From Halobaculum halobium (lineage in GTDB: Archaea; Halobacteriota; Halobacteria; Halobacteriales; Haloferacaceae), in the NCBI RefSeq assembly GCF_030127145.1, contig NZ_CP126158.1, positions 124,001 to 188,000 of the forward strand: a DNA stretch of 64,000 nucleotides. The letters run 5' to 3'. Both the position numbers and the translations under genes were made by a program. Below, piece after piece: positions 1 to 8,882 of the stretch. The first letter of the stretch is position 1, and every line of letters begins with the position of its first letter. The notes under the pieces were generated by a model that made no database searches, had not been told where the DNA came from, and saw only the letters and a program-made list of their open reading frames with translations.

Positions 1-1
1 T

Positions 2-2380
2 AGCGATCCCGCTGGCCGCGCCGCGATGATCAGGGCAACCGGTCGCGTCGGCGCGCGGGACCTGCTCGCGCCGGCGATGGATTCCGGGCCGTCGTGGACC
101 GGTCGAGTCCTCGACGCGAGCGGGTCGCCGGGACGCGCAGGCCGGACGTCGTCGGCCGCTCCCGCCGACGGGGAGCGGTGGGATCCGAACCGCGGAGCCG
201 TCGGCGACGACGACCTTCGCGTCGGAGTAAACGCGACCGCGGACCGGGCGTTCCTCGCGTTTATCGACGGCGAGTCCGATCGCGATTTCGACGCCGCGAT
301 CCGCGGTGCCTACCGCGCAGTAGCGGTCAGACAGGTCACAGTCGTCTCTGCGGCCCGATCGCGGCGACCACCGGCATCCGCGCCCGGCCCCAACTGGACG
401 CTCCTGTCAGAGCGGACTGACGAGAGAATCGTCGTCGTCGACCGGGAGTCGCGCCCCACGTCGACGCCCCGGTCAGTGGCTGACGAACGCCGGACAGTCG
501 CCGTCCGAAACCGGGCGAGGCGGGGATGGATCGGAAACAGCTCGCTCAGAACGACGACGGCGACGTGGAGCGATCGGTACGAGATCAGGATCACGCTCTC
601 GATCGAGCACGCGCCGTCCACCGGGCCCGATCGACCGACTGCGCCAGTATTCGTCCGCGGCGGCGCCGTCGACGGTCCGAATCTCGCCGACGTGCCGGCG
701 ACCGCGCGAGCGGAGCTGTTCGCGTCGGGAACCGCCGACAGCGAGGGGATCGCGGCCGTTCGATCGGTCGAGGACGACGACGGGTGGCGACGCGAGACGA
801 CGGACCGGGCGGTCGTCTACGGCGATCGCCCCGAACGACTGGACGACTGGGTGTACCGCGACGTGGCGGCCCTCCGCGAGCGGATCCGGTCTGTTTCGAT
901 CCGCGTCCCGCGATCCGCAGTCGCGTCCGGGGAGGCCAACGCCGCCGACCGACTCGCGACGGCGATCAGAAACCGACGAGGGGATCTCGTCGATGCGCCG
1001 GAGACGTACGACGGCGCCGCCGACCGCGCGCGAGTGGCCGCCAGGGCAGCGTACGTCGACGCAGTGCTCGCCGAACTCGACGCACGGGCCGAGGGATCGA
1101 CCGCGCGCAACGACGCCTACCGCGAACAGATCGGACGGGTCCGAGAGGGCGTCAACGGTCGGATCGACGAGCTGTCCCGGATCGCTGCGGATGTCTCCGA
1201 GCCCGAACCGGCTCCAGCGGGCCGGTGGCGCGCCGGCGAGGTGGTGTTCACGCCGCGGGGAACCCCGGGGTACCTCCCGGTAACGCGCGTCGAAGCAGAT
1301 CACGTGGACTCGTTGGCGCCCGGGGAGTCGGTTCACCCGCTCGCTGCGCGCAACACGAACCTGTTCGCCGTTCCATCGGGCGACGCCGCGGACGCCGTCA
1401 CCGACGCCGCGCTCCCTGCCCGTCGGACCGCGTCGCTCCCCGCTGCCGGTCGCGCGCTCGTCGCCGCGAACCGGACGGCAGCGGCGGCCGACACGGTATC
1501 CGCCGGGGAACTGGCCGACGCGGACGCGCGGGCTGAACTCCGTCGACGGGTCGCGGAGGGACTCCGCGTCGTGGACTCGCGCGCGCTCGCCGTCCTGGGG
1601 GAGGAGACCGACCTCTCCCGTGCGGAGCGGATCGCGGCGATCCGCACCGCGAACCGTCGGTGGGCGGCTCCTGGGGCGCGAACGGCAGCAGTCGTCGACG
1701 GCTCGTACGCCGCGGCGATCGCGAGGGCCGCGGACGCTCGGGCCGGTGACTGGCCAGAGATGGACCGAGATCGGTTGGCTCTCCGTCTGCGGGTCGAGAC
1801 TGTCAACGCCGCAACGGACGCCAGCGTCACCGTCCCTTCGGAGATCCAAGCCGGTGCAGTCGATGCGACCCGTGAGGCGCGACGGGCGGAGTTGCGCGCT
1901 GCGGCGAAGCGAGCGGGGTCGAACGCGACTGAGCGGCTCCACGAGCGGTACGGGAAGGGCAAACTCGGACCGGTGCTCGCCGGGCTTCCGGTCGCGCCTG
2001 TCCCCGGCTACTGGTATGCGACGGTGAACGTCTGGGACGTGGAGGTCGCCGGCGCGTACCCTCGGTTCGCAGTCACCGCCCCGATCGGCGGACCCGACGG
2101 CGCCGACGGGAGGGTCCGATACGTCCGCGACGGCCAGGTCGCGACGCTGGACGTGGACGGCGACGGGACCGAGGAGCGACTCGGTCGGAGCGACCGCGTC
2201 GCCTTTCGGACGTGGACAGTCGTCGTAGTCGTCGTCCCTGCCGGTACCTCCGGTGTCGGCGACGTGAACGGGAACGCGGACGAGCGGTCGCCCGGCTGGC
2301 CCTGTCCGTCGGTGCCGAACGCCGACGGGGGTGGGGCCGACACCGAGGCGGCCGGGTGTCCGCCGTCGACCGGGGAGTGA
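2..2380 (+). CDS. Large haloarchaeal protein of unknown function (DUF7286-like), 5' partial
   Basis: The frame is open from the first bases of the window to the stop at 2380 and contains an in-frame ATG at 26, so the gene probably starts upstream and is truncated here; about 790 codons are visible. The product is rich in Ala, Arg, Asp and Glu, with long helical stretches in the middle. Near the C-terminus lies a more conserved-looking segment with PGYWYATVNVWDVEV, followed by a Gly/Asp-rich tail. It resembles the large proteins annotated as DUF7286 near haloarchaeal type IV pilus genes, but that family call is from memory and no pilus gene is in view. No catalytic motif is recognised. Confidence 0.6.
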   Translation, partial: SDPAGRAAMIRATGRVGARDLLAPAMDSGPSWTGRVLDASGSPGRAGRTSSAAPADGERWDPNRGAVGDDDLRVGVNATADRAFLAFIDGESDRDFDAAIRGAYRAVAVRQVTVVSAARSRRPPASAPGPNWTLLSERTDERIVVVDRESRPTSTPRSVADERRTVAVRNRARRGWIGNSSLRTTTATWSDRYEIRITLSIEHAPSTGPDRPTAPVFVRGGAVDGPNLADVPATARAELFASGTADSEGIAAVRSVEDDDGWRRETTDRAVVYGDRPERLDDWVYRDVAALRERIRSVSIRVPRSAVASGEANAADRLATAIRNRRGDLVDAPETYDGAADRARVAARAAYVDAVLAELDARAEGSTARNDAYREQIGRVREGVNGRIDELSRIAADVSEPEPAPAGRWRAGEVVFTPRGTPGYLPVTRVEADHVDSLAPGESVHPLAARNTNLFAVPSGDAADAVTDAALPARRTASLPAAGRALVAANRTAAAADTVSAGELADADARAELRRRVAEGLRVVDSRALAVLGEETDLSRAERIAAIRTANRRWAAPGARTAAVVDGSYAAAIARAADARAGDWPEMDRDRLALRLRVETVNAATDASVTVPSEIQAGAVDATREARRAELRAAAKRAGSNATERLHERYGKGKLGPVLAGLPVAPVPGYWYATVNVWDVEVAGAYPRFAVTAPIGGPDGADGRVRYVRDGQVATLDVDGDGTEERLGRSDRVAFRTWTVVVVVVPAGTSGVGDVNGNADERSPGWPCPSVPNADGGGADTEAAGCPPSTGE

Positions 2381-2414
2381 CAACGGTTTTGCCGTCGGGG
2401 ATGAGAGGACGGGT

Positions 2415-2849
2415 ATGCTCTACGACGCCCTCGCGGACCCGGACGGCGCGACAGCAAGGGACCTGCTTGCGGCGTACGCGGCCGAGTTGGCGGCGGCGGT
2501 CGACGGCGACGACCCGGCCGCGGTTGCCGACGAAACCGGCGTCGACGAGTCCGTCGCCGCCGCGATGGCCGCCGGCGACGCCGACGCCCTCGCGACCGTC
2601 CGACTCGCCGACGCCGCGGCCGTCCTCGAACGACACGAGGGCGTTCCCGCGGACGACATCGCCTCCGAGGTGCGCGACCACGTGATGATGGAGATGGTGA
2701 CCGCGATCCTCGACGTGGACACGATCGCCGCCGAGATCGACGCGGATCTCACCGGTCAGGAGGTACAACAGGCGCTCGAAGGTCGAACACGGCTCACGCT
2801 CGGCGAGTTGGCCGAGATCCAAGCGCTCATGATCGAACGAACGCCGTAA
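2415..2849 (+). CDS. Small conserved haloarchaeal protein (DUF5791-like)
   Basis: A 144-residue acidic, Ala-rich, mostly helical protein. The start at the ATG opening MLYDALADPDG was preferred over a longer frame because it restores the N-terminus typical of this haloarchaeal family. No catalytic residues or membrane segments are visible. The pattern of short helices around ADETGVDESVAAAMAAG looks like a helix-turn-helix-type repeat unit, as in other DUF5791 proteins, but its role is unknown. It ends 19 bases before the SDR gene and may share a transcript with it. Confidence 0.7.
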   Translation: MLYDALADPDGATARDLLAAYAAELAAAVDGDDPAAVADETGVDESVAAAMAAGDADALATVRLADAAAVLERHEGVPADDIASEVRDHVMMEMVTAILDVDTIAAEIDADLTGQEVQQALEGRTRLTLGELAEIQALMIERTP

Positions 2850-2868
2850 CTCCGAACCAGGGCCACTA

Positions 2869-3759
2869 ATGCACGTCACGATCATCGGCTGCGGCTACGT
2901 CGGACTCGAACTCGCCAGCCAACTTCTCGCGGACGGTCACGAGGTCGTCGGCGTTCGCCGATCCCGATCGGGACTGGACGCCGTCGAGGCGACCGGCGCG
3001 GCGTCCGTCGCCGCCGACGTCACTGACACGGACTCGCTCTCGGCTCTCCCCGACACCGACGCCGTCGTGTTCGCCGCCAGTTCGGGCGGCCGCGGCGCGG
3101 ACGCGGCCCGGAGCGTGTACGTCGAGGGGCTACGGAACGTGATCCGCGAATACGGCGCCCGCGACTCTCGACCGGGTCGGCTCGTGTACACCTCCAGCAC
3201 CGGCGTGTACGGTGACCACGACGGCGACTGGGTCGACGAGGGGACGCCGCTGGACCCGACCACGGACAAGACGCGCGTGCTCGCCGAGGCTGAACGCGTC
3301 GCCCTCGAGGGCACGGCCGAGGTCGGCATCGACGGCACCGTCGCACGGTACGCTGGGCTGTACGGTCCCGACCGCTACCGACTGGAGCGCTATCTAAACG
3401 GACCCGTGACGGCCGGCTACCTGAACATGATCCACCGCGACGACGCCGCGGGCGCGGTTCGGTTCCTCCTGACGGGCGACTGTGCGCGCGACGAAGTGGT
3501 GCTCGTCGTCGACGACGAACCCGTCGACAAGCGGGCGTTCGCCGACTGGCTGGCCGACGAATGCGGGGTCGAGCGGCCGGAGAAGCGTACGAAAGCGGAA
3601 CGTATCGCCGCGGGCGATCTCTCGACGGCCGCCGAGCGGCGGATCCGCACGAGCAAGCGCTGTTCGAACGACCGTCTCAGAGCGCTCGGCTACGGATTCA
3701 AGTACCCCACCTATCGGAGCGGATATCGGGCGGCGATCGACGCGTTCCGGGGTGAGTAA
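2869..3759 (+). CDS. SDR-family NAD(P)-dependent epimerase/dehydratase
   Basis: A 296-residue extended short-chain dehydrogenase. A Rossmann nucleotide-binding motif GCGYVGLELA lies at residues 7-16, followed by the acidic/basic end of strand 2 (VVGVRRS), where Arg rather than Asp may favour NADP. The catalytic region shows YTSSTGVYGDHDGDW, with Ser/Thr and the YGD motif seen in YeeZ/GalE-like atypical SDRs. The C-terminal half carries an RYAGLYGPDRY motif typical of sugar-nucleotide epimerase relatives. The substrate cannot be read from sequence. It sits 20 bases after the DUF5791-like gene and may be co-transcribed with it. Confidence 0.8.
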   Translation: MHVTIIGCGYVGLELASQLLADGHEVVGVRRSRSGLDAVEATGAASVAADVTDTDSLSALPDTDAVVFAASSGGRGADAARSVYVEGLRNVIREYGARDSRPGRLVYTSSTGVYGDHDGDWVDEGTPLDPTTDKTRVLAEAERVALEGTAEVGIDGTVARYAGLYGPDRYRLERYLNGPVTAGYLNMIHRDDAAGAVRFLLTGDCARDEVVLVVDDEPVDKRAFADWLADECGVERPEKRTKAERIAAGDLSTAAERRIRTSKRCSNDRLRALGYGFKYPTYRSGYRAAIDAFRGE

Positions 3760-3800
3760 GCGACTAGTACCTTCATATCATGGGACCGAATAGCGCAGCT

Positions 3801-4967
3801 ATGGCACAGGTGAGCACGCAGGCGATCCAGTCGGGGTGGGAGACGCTGTCCGCCAACCCGCGGCTGGTGGTCGCCGTCGCGGGCGGTGCCCTCGCGCTCG
3901 TCGCCGCGCTGGCGCTGTACCGGCGACTCCGACGGACACCCGGCGAGCGCTTTCGCGCGCTGCTGGCCGGCCGAGAGTCGGTCAGCGTGCTCTTGCACCC
4001 CAACCCGGACGCCGACGCGATGGCCGCCGGTATCGCCGTCGCCGAACTTGCCGACAGCGTCGACACCGACACCGTCATCCAGTACACTGGCCAAGTGCGC
4101 CGTCAGGAGAACCGCGCGTTCCGAACCGTACTCGACGTCGAGTTGGATCGGATCGACCACGTGTCGGATCTCGCCGCCGAGGCGGTCGTCCTCGTTGACC
4201 ACAACACTCCCCGCGGATTTGCGGGGGCCGACGGCGTCCTCCCGTTCGCGGTCGTCGACCACCACCCGGGCGAGGGGAGCGGTGAGGCGTACACCGACGT
4301 TCGGACCGACTACGGCGCGTCCGCGAGCGTCCTCGCAGAATACTTCCGCGACACCGGCTCGACCCCGATCCCCCCGGATGCGCACGAGACGGAAGTGACC
4401 GGGGCGACCCTCTCGACGCGGACGGCGACCGGACTGTTGTACGGTATCATCTCCGACACGAACCGGCTGACGAGGGGCGCCTCTGCCGAGGACTTCGCGG
4501 CGGCCTCGTACCTCCAGCCCGGCGTCGACGAGGACAACCTCGAACGGATCGCAGACCCCGCCGTCAGCACGGAGGCGCTGGACGTGAAGGCCCGCGCGAT
4601 CGCCGGTCGCGAGATCCGCGGCTCCTTCGCCGTCAGCGACGTGGGGCGGGTGTCCAACGTCGACGCCATCCCGCAGGCCGCCGACGAGCTCGTCGGGCTC
4701 GAAGGGGTGACGGCGGTCGTCGTCCTCGGCGAGCGAGACGGGACGATCCACCTCTCGGGGCGCTCGCGCGACGACCGGGTCCACATGGGGCGGGCGCTCG
4801 ACGCCGCCGTCGGCGACGTACAGGACGCTTCTGCGGGCGGCCACGCGAGAATGGGCGGCGGGCAGATCGGTCCGCAGGTCACCGCCGACGGCAGCGAGGA
4901 GGTCCCCGTGCTCGGCCGGGAGGAACTCCTCGACCGGCTGTTCGACGCGATGGACGGCGAGCGGTAG
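3801..4967 (+). CDS. Membrane-anchored DHH-family phosphoesterase
   Basis: A 388-residue protein with one N-terminal hydrophobic segment (about residues 21-40) followed by a DHH phosphoesterase domain. Motif I (HPNPDADAMAAG) is near residue 67, motif II is VDHNTPRG, motif III is VVDHHPGEG with the DHH triad, and motif IV is GIISDTNRLTRG. The C-terminal DHHA1 part has GGHARMGGGQIGP. These residues bind two Mn2+ ions in RecJ, pyrophosphatase and nano-RNase or c-di-AMP phosphodiesterase relatives. The substrate could be short oligonucleotides, cyclic dinucleotides or DNA ends. The start was set at the ATG before AQVSTQ rather than 21 bases upstream, where the extra residues look non-native. Confidence 0.82.
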   Translation: MAQVSTQAIQSGWETLSANPRLVVAVAGGALALVAALALYRRLRRTPGERFRALLAGRESVSVLLHPNPDADAMAAGIAVAELADSVDTDTVIQYTGQVRRQENRAFRTVLDVELDRIDHVSDLAAEAVVLVDHNTPRGFAGADGVLPFAVVDHHPGEGSGEAYTDVRTDYGASASVLAEYFRDTGSTPIPPDAHETEVTGATLSTRTATGLLYGIISDTNRLTRGASAEDFAAASYLQPGVDEDNLERIADPAVSTEALDVKARAIAGREIRGSFAVSDVGRVSNVDAIPQAADELVGLEGVTAVVVLGERDGTIHLSGRSRDDRVHMGRALDAAVGDVQDASAGGHARMGGGQIGPQVTADGSEEVPVLGREELLDRLFDAMDGER

Positions 4968-5035
4968 GCGGAACCGACCGCGAGGCTCGGCCCCGCAGCG
5001 GCAGCCCTTTTCTCGTTCGGCACGCACCGGCGGAT

Positions 5036-6136
5036 ATGGCAACCTCCAGCGGAACGTGGGCGTACCGCGACCGCTTCGGCGATCGCTTCGGTCGCACCTA
5101 CTTCCGCCGATTCGGCCCCGGCGTCGTCTCCAGCGTCGGCCTCGGCACGTATCTGGGCGACCCGACCGACGCGGTCGACGACCGCTACCGCGAAGCGCTC
5201 GTCACCGGGCTGGAGGCCGGCGTCAATCTCGTCGACACCGCGAGCAACTACCGGTGCGGGCGCTCCGAACGCGTGGTGGGGGCGGCGTTGCGAGAGGCGA
5301 GCGTCGACCGCGACCGGGTCGTCGTCGCGAGCAAGGCCGGGTTCGTCCCGTTCGACGGCGACCGACCAGAGAACCCGGGCCGGTACGTCCGCGAGCGATT
5401 CGTCGACACGGGGATCATCACCCCGGCGGACTTGGCCCGGGGAAGCCACTGTCTCGCGCCCGAGTTCCTCGACCAGATGCTGGATCGGTCGCTGGAAGCC
5501 CTCGGCGTCGACTCGATTGACTGCTACTACGTCCACAACCCTGAGACGCAACTCGGCGAGCGCGACCGCGAGGCCGTGTACGAGCAACTCGGCGCCGCGT
5601 TCGAGGCGCTCGAACGACGGCGGGCAGGCGGCGATATCGGCGGATATGGGGTGGCCACGTGGGAGGCGTTCCGCGTGCCGCCGGATCACGACGCGTTCCT
5701 CGACCTGCGCGAGGTGGTCGCCCGCGCCGAGGGCGCCGCCGACGCGGTCGGGCTCGACGACCACGGCCTCCGCGCGGTTCAGCTCCCGTTCAACGTCCGG
5801 ATGGCCGACGGGTTCACGCGCAAGAACCACGACGCCGACGGGGAGGACGGACCGGTGAGTGCGCTTTCGTTCTGTCACCGCGAGGGTCTGTCGGCGTTTG
5901 CCGCCGCGAGCCTCGGGCAGGGCGACCTGACGAACGCGGGGTCGATCCCGGAGTCTGTCGAGTCGCAGTTGGCAGGGGATTCGCAGGCCCAGCGGGCGTT
6001 GAACTTCGCGCGCTCGGCGCCCGCGGTCACTGCGGCGCTCGTGGGCTGTAGTCGGGTCGAGCACGTCCGGGAGAGCGTCGCAGCGGGAACGTTCGACCCC
6101 TTGGGTGCGTCGGCGTTCGACTCCGTGTTCGAGTGA
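5036..6136 (+). CDS. Aldo/keto reductase
   Basis: A 366-residue (beta/alpha)8 oxidoreductase. The aldo/keto reductase catalytic tetrad is visible: Asp67 and Tyr72 in NLVDTASNYRCGRSE, Lys100 in VVASKAG, and His near 166 in IDCYYVHNPE. It is longer than the usual 280-330 residues because of inserts after the tetrad lysine. The C-terminal FARSAPAVTAALVGCS is the family's NADP-binding signature region. It likely reduces a carbonyl with NAD(P)H in the cytosol; the physiological substrate is unknown. It stands alone between the DHH gene and the convergent zinc-finger gene. Confidence 0.85.
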   Translation: MATSSGTWAYRDRFGDRFGRTYFRRFGPGVVSSVGLGTYLGDPTDAVDDRYREALVTGLEAGVNLVDTASNYRCGRSERVVGAALREASVDRDRVVVASKAGFVPFDGDRPENPGRYVRERFVDTGIITPADLARGSHCLAPEFLDQMLDRSLEALGVDSIDCYYVHNPETQLGERDREAVYEQLGAAFEALERRRAGGDIGGYGVATWEAFRVPPDHDAFLDLREVVARAEGAADAVGLDDHGLRAVQLPFNVRMADGFTRKNHDADGEDGPVSALSFCHREGLSAFAAASLGQGDLTNAGSIPESVESQLAGDSQAQRALNFARSAPAVTAALVGCSRVEHVRESVAAGTFDPLGASAFDSVFE

Positions 6137-6227
6137 TATCAGGGACGTCGAGGCGGCGAACGGACGGAGAAAACGGTTCGCGGAGGGGCTGTGTGGGTCG
6201 TCAGTACAGGCGGCTGCTCGTCACTCG

Positions 6228-6398
6228 TCAGCGCAGCTCTTTCCACTCGCGGCCGCACTCCGAGCAGGTTCGCACGGAGAACACCTCGTCCGGCGGGTTC
6301 TCTTTCGCGAGCGACGTGCCGCAGTCGGTACACACCAACCGCTCGTAGTTATCCTTCTGTAACTCTCCCTCGCGGAGCCCCTTCCGTGTAGATTTCAC
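6228..6398 (-). CDS. HVO_0758-type small zinc-finger protein
   Basis: A 56-residue protein from a GTG start, read as VKSTRKGLREGELQKDNYER at its N-terminus. Two CPxCG-like knuckles follow: CTDCG and, 18 residues on, CSECG, ending EWKELR. This matches the haloarchaeal family named after HVO_0758, a single zinc-ribbon fold of unknown function. Comparable haloarchaeal micro-proteins have been linked to biofilm, swarming and stress phenotypes. The longer upstream frame is rejected because it is Arg/Pro-rich and antisense-like. It is convergent with the aldo/keto reductase gene. Confidence 0.85.
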   Translation of the reverse strand: MKSTRKGLREGELQKDNYERLVCTDCGTSLAKENPPDEVFSVRTCSECGREWKELR

Positions 6399-6531
6399 GT
6401 GTTCCCGTTGACGCGGGGGACTCAAAAACACGGCGTTGCGTCCGACGCCGAGGCAGGACGGTGCGTGCGACTCACGCGCACGACGGCGACGAGTCGGAAG
6501 GCTTGAGCCCCGAGACCCGAAAGAGCCCTGC

Positions 6532-7707
6532 GTGTCACGGGGACGGCTGTTCGGAACGTTATGCGGCGCGGTGTTCCTCGTCAATATGGCGCGTGTCGTG
6601 TTCGCACCGCTGCTGTCGGAGTTCATCGACACCTTCGGAATCGGCGAGGCGACCGCGGGTCTCCTGGTCACGCTCGTGTGGGTCGGCAGCGCCGCGCCCA
6701 GACTTCCCGTGGGCTGGGTACTGACAAGAGTTCCCCGGCACTACGTCGTTTTGGCGGCGGGCGTGGTGCTTACGTTGGCGTCGACGTTCGCGACGCTGGC
6801 GCCCGGAATCGACGTGTTGATGATCGCCGCGGTGGGGATGGGCCTCGCCTCGGGAGTCTACTTCATCGCCGGCAACACTCTCATCTCCGAGCTGTTCCCG
6901 CAGTCGGTCGGTCGCGTGATGGGCGTCCACGGCACCGCCAGCCAGCTGGCCGCCGTCGCGGCCGCTCCGTTCGCGACGGTCGCCCTCGGGCTGGGGATCG
7001 AGGCAGTCGCGGGCTGGCGCGCCGTGTTCGCCGTCCTCGCAGTCGCGGCCGCACTCGTGACGGCGCTGGTGTTCGTCACCGCCCGCGGCACCGACCTCCC
7101 CGAGGCCGGCACAGAGGACCGCGACCTGCTCGGGGCCGCACGGACCGAGTGGCGAACGATCCTCACGGGCGTGCTCATCCTGGGAGTCGCGGGGTTCGTC
7201 TGGCAAGGCGTGTTCAACTTCTACGAGCTCTACATGCTGGAGAAGGGGCTCGCACCGAACGTCGCCCGCAACGCCCTCACCGTCGTCTTCGGCGCCGGCG
7301 TCCCCGCGTTCCTCGTCTCCGGGCGACTCGCCGACCGCCTACCGCACGTCCCGTACCTGCTGGCTGTGCTCGCGTCGTTCATCGCGTGTCTGTTCGCGCT
7401 CGTGTCGGTCTCCGGGCTGGTCCCGCTGCTTGCGGTGTCGGCGGTGACGGGCTACGTCATCCACTCGCTGTTCCCGGCGATGGACACCTACCTCCTCGAC
7501 ACGCTGCCCGACGCGACTCGGGGGTCGGCGTACGCGGTCTACTCGGCCTCGATGATGATCGTACAGGCGACCGGGTCTTCGGTCGTGGGCACGCTCCGGG
7601 GCGCCGGCTTCGCCTACGACGCCGTCTTCGGCGCCGCCGCGGCCGGGCTCGTGATTCTCCTCGTCGGAATGGTGCTCGCACACCGCGCGTCGTGGCTCCC
7701 GGAGTGA
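6532..7707 (+). CDS. MFS transporter
   Basis: About 391 residues from a GTG start (V S R G R L F G T), the first residue before the first transmembrane helix; the longer frame adds an Arg-rich non-membrane leader. About 12 hydrophobic segments are arranged in two halves around a polar loop near the middle (TARGTDLPEAGTEDRD). The first half has an amphipathic-loop motif (GWVLTRVPRHY) like the MFS motif A region, and ASGVYFIAGNTLISELFP resembles the motif seen in nitrate/hexose-phosphate-type members. The substrate is not determinable. It is divergent from the zinc-finger gene; the 133 bp between them must hold both promoters. Confidence 0.8.
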   Translation: MSRGRLFGTLCGAVFLVNMARVVFAPLLSEFIDTFGIGEATAGLLVTLVWVGSAAPRLPVGWVLTRVPRHYVVLAAGVVLTLASTFATLAPGIDVLMIAAVGMGLASGVYFIAGNTLISELFPQSVGRVMGVHGTASQLAAVAAAPFATVALGLGIEAVAGWRAVFAVLAVAAALVTALVFVTARGTDLPEAGTEDRDLLGAARTEWRTILTGVLILGVAGFVWQGVFNFYELYMLEKGLAPNVARNALTVVFGAGVPAFLVSGRLADRLPHVPYLLAVLASFIACLFALVSVSGLVPLLAVSAVTGYVIHSLFPAMDTYLLDTLPDATRGSAYAVYSASMMIVQATGSSVVGTLRGAGFAYDAVFGAAAAGLVILLVGMVLAHRASWLPE

Positions 7708-7803
7708 CTGCGGGAGCACGGCCGGACGCCACCCCGCGCGGGCGACGCCGGATCGAACCGCCTCCGTCGCCACGGCTTTGACGGTTCGCGGACTGGATTC
7801 GCC

Positions 7804-8691
7804 ATGCCAACGCGCTCGCTGCCCACGGGAACGCGACTCGGTCGCGTCACGCTCACCGTCTCCGATCTCGACGCCGTGATCCCGTTTTACCGCGACGTCG
7901 TCGGCCTCACCGTCCGCGAACGCCGGGACGGGCGCGCGGTCCTCGGCGTCGCAGGCGGTGACGACGTCCCCGAGGACACGTCCTCGGCCGACGATCTTCT
8001 CGCTCTCAACGAGGACGCCGACGCCGGCCCCCGGCCATCCGACGCAGCCGGCCTGTTTCACACCGCGTTCCTGTTCCCCTCGCGGGCGGCGCTTGGCGAC
8101 GCCCTCGCCAGGACCCGCGACGCTGGCGCGCGGCTCACCGGGGCCTCAGACCACCGCGTCAGCGAGGCGCTGTATCTCAGAGACCCCGAAGGAAACGGCG
8201 TCGAGTTGTACCGCGATCGCCCGCGATCAGAGTGGCCCGAGGAAGACGGCGAGGTACAGATGGACACCCTCCCGCTCGACGTCGACGCCCTGTTGGCCGA
8301 CCGAGCCGGCGACGCAGATGAGGCGGGGGAGGCGGCGTCCGCGGGAATCACGATCGGCCACGTCCACCTCGAGGTGACCGATCTCGAGGCCGCCGAGTCG
8401 TTCTACGTCGACGCGCTCGGATTCGACGTTCGCCAGCGCATGGGAACGGACGCGCTGTTCGTCGCCGCCGGTGGCTACCACCACCACGTCGGGCTCAACA
8501 CCTGGAACCGTCGCCGTGCCGCGGTGGCTGGCACCGGGCTCGCGGAGGTCGAGGTACTCCTCCCCGATGACGCCGCGCTGGCGGCGGTTCGCGAGCGGCT
8601 CACCGCCGCCGCCGTCGACGTGTCGTCGGACGGCGACGGACTCGTCGCGCTCGACGCGGACGGCATCCGCGTTCGTCTCTCGACCAGATGA
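7804..8691 (+). CDS. Two-domain VOC/glyoxalase-fold protein (CatE-like)
   Basis: A 295-residue protein made of two vicinal-oxygen-chelate domains (about residues 14-140 and 178-295). The first begins LGRVTLTVSDLDAVIPFYRDV; the second begins GHVHLEVTDLEAAESFYVDAL. Candidate metal ligands are His near 81 (LFHTAFLFPS), Glu in GNGVELYRD, and the HVHLEV and YHHHVGLNTW histidines of the second domain. The arrangement matches bacterial catechol-2,3-dioxygenase-like CatE proteins of about 280 residues. It could be an extradiol dioxygenase or a detoxification enzyme; the substrate is unknown. Confidence 0.82.
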   Translation: MPTRSLPTGTRLGRVTLTVSDLDAVIPFYRDVVGLTVRERRDGRAVLGVAGGDDVPEDTSSADDLLALNEDADAGPRPSDAAGLFHTAFLFPSRAALGDALARTRDAGARLTGASDHRVSEALYLRDPEGNGVELYRDRPRSEWPEEDGEVQMDTLPLDVDALLADRAGDADEAGEAASAGITIGHVHLEVTDLEAAESFYVDALGFDVRQRMGTDALFVAAGGYHHHVGLNTWNRRRAAVAGTGLAEVEVLLPDDAALAAVRERLTAAAVDVSSDGDGLVALDADGIRVRLSTR

Positions 8692-8882
8692 CTTGTTTCA
8701 GGAGTACCGCAGTGGTCGCGCTTCCGCACGCCGACGCCGATTTGATATCGCGCTACGCGGTATATCGGAGCGAACCGGGAGGCGCTAGCGGACGGGTCTG
8801 AACGGCGCAGCGGCTACGAAGCGGGCGCAATGAAGAACGCGGTCGACGCCGCGAAGACCGGCGGAGCGGCGTCAGTGAGGAG

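Noticed and set aside
473-2383. Long minus-strand frame opposite the first gene
   Set aside because: Arg-rich without hydrophobic core or motif; the plus-strand frame has better amino-acid balance and acidity.
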